Assembly (NCBI GenBank): GCA_049975365.1
Contig: JBNGDS010000079.1
Coordinates: 1 to 13,369 of the forward strand
Length of the DNA: 13,369 nt
Direction of reading: 5' to 3'
Source of the DNA: DSBG01 sp049975365
Lineage (GTDB): Bacteria > Desulfobacterota > Desulfomonilia > UBA1062
Shown: positions 8,288 to 13,369 of the stretch, one piece after another
Layout of the letters: each line of letters begins with the position of its first letter
Position numbering within the stretch: position 1 is the first letter of the stretch
Notes under the pieces: generated by a model
The model's input: the letters and a program-made list of their open reading frames with translations, nothing else
Told to the model about the DNA's origin: nothing
The model's database searches: none
Program-made: the position numbers and the translations under genes

Positions 8288-9163
8288 TCAGAGAGCATTC
8301 AATGCTTTACCGATAGCGCGGATGAACTCTTCGTCGGTGCCGCAGCACCCTCCGATGAACGTGGCGCCTGCACGGACGAGTTCGGGTACAGAAGCGGCAA
8401 ATTCTTCGGGCGTGGTGCGATACACGACCTGCCCGTCGACGCGCTCCGGAAGACCGGCGTTCGCCTTCATCCACAGCGGGAGGTCGGTAACGGCTCTCAT
8501 GCGGGAGCAGATGGGGATGAAGCCTTCAATGCCCTGGCCGCAGTTGGCGCCGATACCGTCCACGCCGACACCGGTGAGCACCTCAACAGCCTGTTCCGGC
8601 GTGTTGCCCATCATGGTTCGGTCTTTGGACTTACCGGCATCGAAGACCAGACATGCGATGACCGGGAGCCCTGTCTGAACAGCCGCAGACGCTGCGATGC
8701 GGGCCTCGACCACGTCCATCATGGTCTCTACCACGATGGCATCCGGGCCGGCCTGGGCGATTGCGCGGGCCTGCTCCTCGAATGCTGTCTTCAGATCATC
8801 CTCGGTGACATCCCGGGTGACAAGCAGCTTGCCGCTGGGGCCCATGGATGCGAAAACGTATGCACGGGATCCGGCAGCCTTTTTCGAGATCTCGACACCT
8901 TTGATGTTGATTTCACAGACCTTTTCGGACAGGCCGAACTTGCCGAGCACGTAGCGGTTGGCCCCGAAGGTGTTGGTGAGGATGATCCTGCTGCCTGCCT
9001 CCACATACGCCCGGGCCACCTCCTCGACCCTGGACGGGTTCGTGATGTTCCATGCATCTGGTGATTCACCGGTCTTCAGGCCTCTCTTCATGATCTGGGT
9101 GCCCCAGGACCCGTCCGTCAGAACCGGCCCGTCCTTGATCAGGTCAGCTATGAATGCATGCAT
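8288..9163 (-). CDS. Homocysteine S-methyltransferase domain protein (MetH N-terminal-like)
   Basis: This 291-residue zinc-dependent methyltransferase barrel (homocysteine S-methyltransferase family) moves a methyl group to a thiol, classically homocysteine. The opening VLTDGSWGTQIMKRGL and then NTFGANR are the usual first strands. The zinc ligands are all present: Cys208 in IGANCGQG and Cys273-Cys274 in GGCCGT. Length equals a single-domain enzyme; the folate, cobalamin and reactivation domains of full MetH are absent, and no corrinoid protein or folate methyltransferase lies in the window. The ATG at 9163 is chosen because a GGGG-containing purine run lies five bases upstream. An in-frame ATG at 9184 would add seven residues but has no ribosome site. 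The methyl donor is unknown: a separate corrinoid protein, S-methylmethionine or betaine are options. Confidence 0.9.
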   Translation of the reverse strand: MHAFIADLIKDGPVLTDGSWGTQIMKRGLKTGESPDAWNITNPSRVEEVARAYVEAGSRIILTNTFGANRYVLGKFGLSEKVCEINIKGVEISKKAAGSRAYVFASMGPSGKLLVTRDVTEDDLKTAFEEQARAIAQAGPDAIVVETMMDVVEARIAASAAVQTGLPVIACLVFDAGKSKDRTMMGNTPEQAVEVLTGVGVDGIGANCGQGIEGFIPICSRMRAVTDLPLWMKANAGLPERVDGQVVYRTTPEEFAASVPELVRAGATFIGGCCGTDEEFIRAIGKALNAL

Positions 9164-9197
9164 GATGACCCCTTTCCCTTGCATGTAAGGTGAAAAC

Positions 9198-9212
9198 CCG
9201 TGCTATACACGG
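9198..9212. promoter_or_regulatory. Palindrome in the leader of the methyltransferase gene
   Basis: CCGTG (9198-9202) and CACGG (9208-9212) form a perfect inverted repeat around CTATA. It lies between the candidate TATAAT promoter and the start codon, so it could be an operator or a short leader hairpin. No known riboswitch fits in this short leader. Confidence 0.3.
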
Positions 9213-9249
9213 TGTTCCTTCGGCAGCAGTGGAATATAGATGATAGAGT

Positions 9250-9255
9250 ATTATA
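9250..9255 (-). promoter_or_regulatory. Candidate -10 box for the methyltransferase gene
   Basis: A consensus TATAAT is read on the minus strand within an AT-rich stretch, giving a start near 9243 and a leader of about 80 nt before ATG 9163. The matching -35 is poor (TTCGTA, about 17 bases upstream), so the promoter may be activator-dependent. Confidence 0.45.
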
Positions 9256-9264
9256 CAAGATATC

Positions 9265-9286
9265 AACCCTGATACGAAGGGTTTTT
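9265..9286 (+). terminator. Small hairpin followed by a T run
   Basis: AACCCT (9265-9270) pairs with AGGGTT (9278-9283) around a seven-base loop and runs into TTTTT (9282-9286) on the plus strand. Both flanking genes are on the minus strand, where the T run would precede the stem. It could still weakly end transcripts of the CoA-disulfide reductase gene or stop antisense transcription toward it. Low confidence. Confidence 0.3.
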
Positions 9287-9308
9287 ATCCATACCTATGA
9301 TGCAGTGG

Positions 9309-11007
9309 CTATTCGCTCAGCCATAACTTGGTGTATGCAGATTCTTCCATGATCTTTTCCCGTGCACCGAGATAGGTCTTGTACCCCCCCGCTTAAATTT
9401 TTCGATCTGAACCCGTTCTGGATGAGGATGCGATGGCCGATGTACCCCCTCAGACCGGCTGCACAGAAGGGGACGTAGGTCTTGGTCCTGTCGAGTGTGT
9501 ACAGATGATCCCGCAGTTCGTGGAGCGGTATATGGAGAGACCCCTCGATCGTGCCCGCTGTTCTGAGCTCATCCTCGTTGCGAAGGTCGAGAAGCATGTG
9601 CTCGGCACGGTCAAGAGATGGAAAGTCGTTCCAGTTGACGGTGTCGAGATCTCCCCTGATCATATTGGATGCAACGAACCCCGCAATGTTCACCGGGTCC
9701 TTTGCTGATGAGTATGGAGGGGCATAGGCCAGCTCCAATTCCTCGAGATCGAACACGGTCATTCTCGCGTGTATGGATGTTGCGAGGACATCGATCCGTT
9801 TATCTACTCCTTCTCCTCCCACGATCTGTGCACCGAGGATACTGCCGCTCCCTGGTGTAAAGAGGAGCTTGATGGACATGATCTCGGCACCGGGATAGTA
9901 GGATGCGTGGGACCCGGAGTGCGTGAAGCTCACCAGGTACGGTACATGCCTCTGTTTCAGGGTCTTCTCGTTCATGCCGGTCCCTGCCACAGTGAGATCG
10001 AACACCTTGACCACTGATGTCCCAAGTGTACCCCGGAACACGGATCTTCTTCCCAGGGCATTGTCGGCGGCCACCCGGCCCTGCTTGTTTGCAGGTCCTG
10101 CCAAGGCTGTATTCACAGGAGTGCCCATGATGAAGTCCTTGACGCAGACCGCGTCTCCAATGGCGAAGATATCAGGGTCGGATGTCATCATGGCTGGATT
10201 GATCCTGATGTGCCCGTGTTCGCAGAGATCGAGACCAGCACCTCGCGCAAGCCTGTTCTCAGGCCTGATTCCAACGGAGAGAACGACCATATCGCATTCA
10301 ATGGTGCTGCTGTTGTTCGTGATCACGGCAATCCGGTCTCCCTTCCGTGTAAAGGACTCCACACCCTCCTTGAGCTTCAGGGCCACCCCCTTTTCCCTCA
10401 CGTGGGCATGGATGAGTCCCGCCATTTCGTAGTCCAGGGGAGGCATCACCTGGTCGAGCATCTCCACGATCGTGGTCTGTACGCCTCGCTCGACAAGATT
10501 TTCAGCCATTTCGAGCCCGATGAATCCCCCTCCCACGACAACAGCATCCCTCGGGTGGACCATATCGACGAATGCCTTGATCCGTTCCGAGTCAGGGATG
10601 TTCCGGAGATTGAAGATGCCGTTCTCTCCGACGCCGGGGATGTTCGGCCGAACCGGTTCCGCTCCCGGGGAGAGGATGATTTTGTCATATGACTCGGTAG
10701 AGGGTTTCCCGGTTCTCAGATCTTTGACATTCACCTGCCTGCGTTCCCTGTCGATGGAGGTCACCTCGTGGAAGATGCGCACATCGATGCGGTATCGCTG
10801 GCTGAATGACTCTGGTGTGGTAACCAGGAGGGTGTCCCGCTCCTTGATGATATCGCCGACAAAGTAAGGGAGCCCGCAGTTGGCAAACGAGATGAATTCT
10901 CCGCGTTCAAAGAGAATGATTTCCGCGTGCTCGTCGATCCTTCGTGCCCGCGCCGCGGCCGTGGCTCCCCCCGCCACTCCTCCGATGATCAAGAGTTTCG
11001 TTCCCAT
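9309..11007 (-). CDS. CoA-disulfide reductase / persulfide reductase with C-terminal rhodanese domain, frameshifted near its 3' end
   Basis: This is an FAD- and NAD(P)H-dependent pyridine nucleotide-disulfide oxidoreductase of the CoADR-RHD / Npsr type, which reduces CoA disulfide, CoA persulfide or polysulfide. An FAD-binding GGVAGGATAAA lies at 9-19 and redox Cys44 in SFANCGLPY at 40-48. The NAD(P)H-binding VVVGGGFIGLEMAE is at 156-169, FAIGDAV at 281-287, and the dimerisation motif AYAPPYSSAKDPVN at 427-440. A rhodanese domain spans about 465-541 with Cys515 in PFCAAGLRG. The start is ATG 11007 with AGGAGG five bases upstream. As printed, the frame runs to TAG at 9295-9297 (570 residues) with an unfamiliar tail after SGG541. 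Dropping one G from the seven-G run (9384-9390) gives SGGYKTYL and a stop at 9309-9311, 565 residues, the family form. I therefore give 9309 as the biological end. Confidence 0.9.
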
Positions 11008-11058
11008 GGCATCCTCCTCGCTCTCTGGTGGAAATGAAGGAAAAATATCAGCTCGGTG

Positions 11059-11088
11059 AATGTAGCAGATTCGTTCAGTGCCTGTCAG
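11059..11088 (-). promoter_or_regulatory. Candidate promoter of the CoA-disulfide reductase gene
   Basis: On the minus strand CTGACA (11083-11088) is followed after 18 bases by TACATT (11059-11064), giving a start near 11052 and a leader of about 45 nt. A direct repeat of TCAGTG (plus-strand reading, 11075-11080 and 11085-11090), exactly 10 bp apart, overlaps the -35. This could be a binding site for a regulator on one face of the helix. Confidence 0.35.
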
Positions 11089-11112
11089 TGACTATCTGAT
11101 CGTGCACATGAA

Positions 11113-11790
11113 TTAAAATGTGTCCTCCCCGGCGGGAAGCAGGCGTTCATGGTTGAACCTGAGGGTATATACCGCGATCCCGAACGCCACTGCAGTGTTC
11201 AGGGATGTCTTGATCCCTCCCATGGGAATGCCGAGGATCTTCTCACACATCGAAAGGATACCCGGGTCCACCCCGCAGACCTCGTTGCCGATGACCAGCA
11301 CGATGGGTGCGTTCGGAACTTCAATGCTGGAGGAGAAGAGTGACTCGGAGTTCCCGCCACCCTCCAGGGCCCAGAGTCTTTTCCCTTGAGCGATGAGGGC
11401 TTGCGCTGTTTTGTATCCATCCTGGTGGTATGACCAGGAAATGACCTCGTCGGAGCCCAGGGCCGTTTTCTTCAGTCTGGGATTGTGCGGTGTCGGTGTG
11501 ATGCCACACAGGTAGATGTGCTCAACATGGACACCGTCCGAGGTCCGGAAGATGGAACCTACGTTGTAGATGCTCCTGATGTTGTCCAGGAGCACGTGGA
11601 TTGTAGGAAGCTCCTCAGGTGTAGAGAGAGGAGGGGCCTCGTGTTCCTCGTACGGGCCGTGCACCTGGTGTGCCGGTGCCCGACACATGGGACAGACGGT
11701 TCCTCTTGGATCGCCTTCCAGTACGGGAAATCGCAGGCCGCACGCGTGTGCGCTGCAGCGCATGATGCAGTGTCTCGGGGAAGTCTTCAT
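11113..11790 (-). CDS. TrmH/SpoU family RNA 2'-O-methyltransferase with N-terminal zinc ribbon
   Basis: This 225-residue SPOUT-class enzyme would transfer a methyl group from S-adenosylmethionine to a ribose 2'-OH in tRNA or rRNA. The three SpoU motifs are clear: NIRSIYNVGSIFRTSDG (motif 1), IVLVIGNEVCGVDP (motif 2) and MGGIKTSLNTAVAFGIAVY (motif 3, forming the cofactor knot). The N-terminus has Cys12-x4-Cys17 and Cys33-x2-Cys36, a likely zinc ribbon. ATG at 11790 is chosen because TGGGGATC precedes it and the upstream extension to ATG 11850 (20 residues) looks non-conserved; 11850 would start nine bases after the SDR stop, so it cannot be excluded. The gene is last in the epimerase-SDR-TrmH run and probably shares its transcript. 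The target nucleotide cannot be told from sequence. Confidence 0.9.
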   Translation of the reverse strand: MKTSPRHCIMRCSAHACGLRFPVLEGDPRGTVCPMCRAPAHQVHGPYEEHEAPPLSTPEELPTIHVLLDNIRSIYNVGSIFRTSDGVHVEHIYLCGITPTPHNPRLKKTALGSDEVISWSYHQDGYKTAQALIAQGKRLWALEGGGNSESLFSSSIEVPNAPIVLVIGNEVCGVDPGILSMCEKILGIPMGGIKTSLNTAVAFGIAVYTLRFNHERLLPAGEDTF

Positions 11791-11859
11791 GATCCCCAGC
11801 CTATCACACGAACCTTCCCTGGAAAACTGCAAGAACGAGAGACTGAACATCCTGAACTG

Positions 11860-12693
11860 CTAGTGTTTTCTCCAGGGTATCAGGTCAGACCAGGCCCGCA
11901 TGCATATCCACGCGGTGAGATTTTTTGCTCTGCGGGGAAGGATTTTTCCAACACACAGGTACAGGATCTTGTTCTGCCATCCGTGGACATAGAAGAGCCT
12001 GCCGTTCTTGAAGGCCCTGTACCCAAGTCGAGCTACCTCTTCGATGGGCTTCATTGATATGGAAAACGGAATGAAATCCGTTGGGAATCCCGCGTCGGAG
12101 ATGAGCCCTGTCTGCGTGAAGGGTGGGTTGATGGTCGCGACTCGTACCCGTGACTTCCATGGGAGCTCTGATGCCACGGCTTCAGTCAGACTTTGGGTAA
12201 AGGCCTTGGATGCAGCATAGATGGCAAGGGATGGGAGAGGCTGGAAGGCAGAGACCGACGATACGTTCAGGATGCCTCCTTCATCCCGTTCGATCATGGC
12301 GGGCAGGAACAGGCGCATGAGCTTTGTGTACGCCATGCAGTTCAGCAGGACCATCTTCTCGATGCGCCCTGGGTCCATGAGGTCGAATCTCCCGTAGGTG
12401 CAGACCCCTGCATTGTTCACCAGGGTGTGCAGAGCTCCGACAGCCGAGATCACCTCCCGGTAGAGGGTTTCGGGCCCATTGGGTTCGGTGAGATCCAGAC
12501 AGAATGTCCAGGTGCTGATTCCACAGGTCTTTTCGAGTTCATCCGCCCACTGTCTCAAGGCCTCCTCCCGGGAGGGAAGGTCGGTGAGAAAGAGGTAAGC
12601 ACCGTCCCGGGCAAAACAGGAACTGAGGCCCTTGCCGATCCCCATGGATGCGCCGGTGATGAGAACAGGTTTTCCGTTGAAATCAAGGGGCAT
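11860..12693 (-). CDS. Classical short-chain dehydrogenase/reductase (SDR)
   Basis: This 277-residue NAD(P)-dependent oxidoreductase has a Rossmann fold. The cofactor motif TGASMGIG is at 13-20, NNAG at 93-96, and the catalytic set is Ser146 in NVSSVS plus Tyr159-x3-Lys163 in YAASK. Asp38 ends strand 2 (YLFLTDLP), which usually favours NAD(H). The C-terminus past 225 is rich in aromatic and basic residues (ILPRRAKNLTAWICMRAW), perhaps a membrane-surface helix as in lipid-acting SDRs. The start is ATG 12693, with GGAGGT eight bases upstream that overlaps the TAG of the preceding epimerase gene, so the two are translationally coupled. The substrate is unknown; a ketone or alcohol on a lipid or acyl chain would fit, as inference only. 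Confidence 0.92.
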   Translation of the reverse strand: MPLDFNGKPVLITGASMGIGKGLSSCFARDGAYLFLTDLPSREEALRQWADELEKTCGISTWTFCLDLTEPNGPETLYREVISAVGALHTLVNNAGVCTYGRFDLMDPGRIEKMVLLNCMAYTKLMRLFLPAMIERDEGGILNVSSVSAFQPLPSLAIYAASKAFTQSLTEAVASELPWKSRVRVATINPPFTQTGLISDAGFPTDFIPFSISMKPIEEVARLGYRAFKNGRLFYVHGWQNKILYLCVGKILPRRAKNLTAWICMRAWSDLIPWRKH

Positions 12694-12707
12694 CGGCGTC
12701 TACCTCC
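12694..12707 (-). promoter_or_regulatory. SDR ribosome binding site overlapping the epimerase stop codon
   Basis: On the minus strand CGGAGGTAG contains both the Shine-Dalgarno GGAGGT and the epimerase TAG stop (12702-12700). ATG 12693 follows six bases after the stop. Ribosomes ending the first gene would directly feed the second. Confidence 0.7.
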
Positions 12708-13369
12708 GTGAAGGTCTATTGGTAAGCCGTGAAATGAACCACGAGAGACCAGAGGGTTCTTCCTCGTGGACACACCTGGTAAAGTCTGCAAAGGCCTCCT
12801 GTGTCGTGTAGGTGAACCGGTAGCCGAGTTCGTTCTTGATCTTTTCATTGCTGGCGTACCAGGGATACACGACCATGTTCAGTCCGGCGCTCGGAAACTC
12901 GGTCAGGATTTTCAGGCGAAGGAGCCACGCGATATTGTTCAGGGGGTACATGAGGAAAAACGGTAGCTTGAGCGGCCAGTTTCCCAGCATTTTGATCATT
13001 TCGTCAAAGGTCATCAGGCCGTCGGCAGCAAGATTGTATGCGCCTCTCTTCTTCGCCTTGAGAAGGAGATGGATGATCTCGACAAGATCGTCTTCATGGA
13101 TATACTGGAAGGGTGCCGTCTGCGCCGGCATGAGCACGATTTTTTTCTTCAGATGATGCGATAGAGGGTTGTCGATCCCGGGGCCAACGACGAAACACGG
13201 CCTCACGATGATCATGTCGATATCGGGATGGCTTTCCTGGAAACTGGCACATATGTGCTCCAGTTCCCTCTTGTTCTTTGCATAGGTGAAGTCAGCGTTG
13301 CCCCGAAGCGGGCTGTCTTCCGTCAGGGGGACCTGGTTGTCGGGATGAAACCCGTAGGCTGTAGTGGAC
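12700..13369 (-). CDS. NAD-dependent epimerase/dehydratase (extended SDR), C-terminal part (5' end beyond window)
   Basis: The frame is open from the right edge to TAG 12702-12700 and shows 222 residues. An ATG at 13215 (MIIVRPCFVVGPG) is internal, because upstream codons are open and clearly homologous. Visible extended-SDR marks are STTAYGFHPDN (active-site serine/threonine region), TYAKNK with the catalytic Tyr-x3-Lys, VRPCFVVGPG and FQYIHEDDLVEII. The N-terminal NAD-binding glycine motif lies outside the window. The family covers nucleotide-sugar epimerases, dehydratases and 3-beta-hydroxysteroid-type dehydrogenases; a segment PFFLMYPLNNIAWLLRLK is hydrophobic and may touch membrane. It leads the operon, translationally coupled to the SDR, so the two may act on the same substrate, which is inference. 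Confidence 0.9.
   Translation of the reverse strand, partial: STTAYGFHPDNQVPLTEDSPLRGNADFTYAKNKRELEHICASFQESHPDIDMIIVRPCFVVGPGIDNPLSHHLKKKIVLMPAQTAPFQYIHEDDLVEIIHLLLKAKKRGAYNLAADGLMTFDEMIKMLGNWPLKLPFFLMYPLNNIAWLLRLKILTEFPSAGLNMVVYPWYASNEKIKNELGYRFTYTTQEAFADFTRCVHEEEPSGLSWFISRLTNRPSRR

Noticed and set aside
8132..9064. Plus-strand open frame of 310 codons opposite the methyltransferase gene
   Set aside because: The minus strand encodes clear zinc-methyltransferase motifs over the same span, and the plus reading shows no family features.
12700..13215. Epimerase starting at ATG 13215
   Set aside because: The frame stays open to the right edge and the upstream residues carry the STTAYG and YAKNK active-site motifs, so this ATG is internal.

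Overview
The window (about 13.4 kb, moderately high GC by eye) looks like chromosome of an anaerobic Gram-negative bacterium. Outer-membrane and periplasmic efflux parts show a Gram-negative envelope. The DUF6125-type protein, class III (CaiB/BaiF) CoA-transferase, CoA-disulfide/persulfide reductase and stand-alone zinc methyltransferase domain are a mix I associate with Desulfobacterota/syntroph-like lineages. That placement is inference from gene content; no rRNA or marker gene is present. No tRNA, IS element, CRISPR array or phage gene is visible.

Layout. Positions 1-520 (minus) hold the N-terminal part of a DUF6125-like protein, cut by the window edge. Positions 678-1934 (minus) encode a CaiB/BaiF-type CoA-transferase. 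A divergent intergenic region of about 300 bp follows, with candidate sigma70 promoters on each strand and several inverted repeats. Positions 2252-8069 (plus) form a tight three-gene tripartite RND efflux operon in the order outer-membrane factor, membrane-fusion protein, RND pump. Each junction overlaps by 4 nt (GTGA, ATGA). The operon converges on a minus-strand block: a stand-alone homocysteine S-methyltransferase-domain protein (8288-9163), a CoA-disulfide reductase-rhodanese fusion (9309-11007), a zinc-ribbon TrmH/SpoU RNA methyltransferase (11113-11790), a classical SDR (11860-12693) and an extended SDR/NAD-epimerase cut by the right edge (12700-13369).

How the genes relate. The RND genes are one functional unit, exporting an unknown substrate from inner membrane or periplasm across the outer membrane. 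The epimerase and SDR are translationally coupled (the SDR Shine-Dalgarno overlaps the epimerase stop codon), and the TrmH gene probably rides on the same transcript. The CoA-disulfide reductase and the methyltransferase have their own candidate promoters, and both work on thiol/sulfur chemistry, but no direct link is shown.

The most notable observation is a one-base frame disruption in a seven-G run near the 3' end of the CoA-disulfide reductase gene. Removing one G restores the family-typical C-terminus (SGGYKTY). This is either an assembly/sequencing error, a recent mutation or slippage. Otherwise the genes are complete and ordinary, and I see no convincing new multi-gene system.
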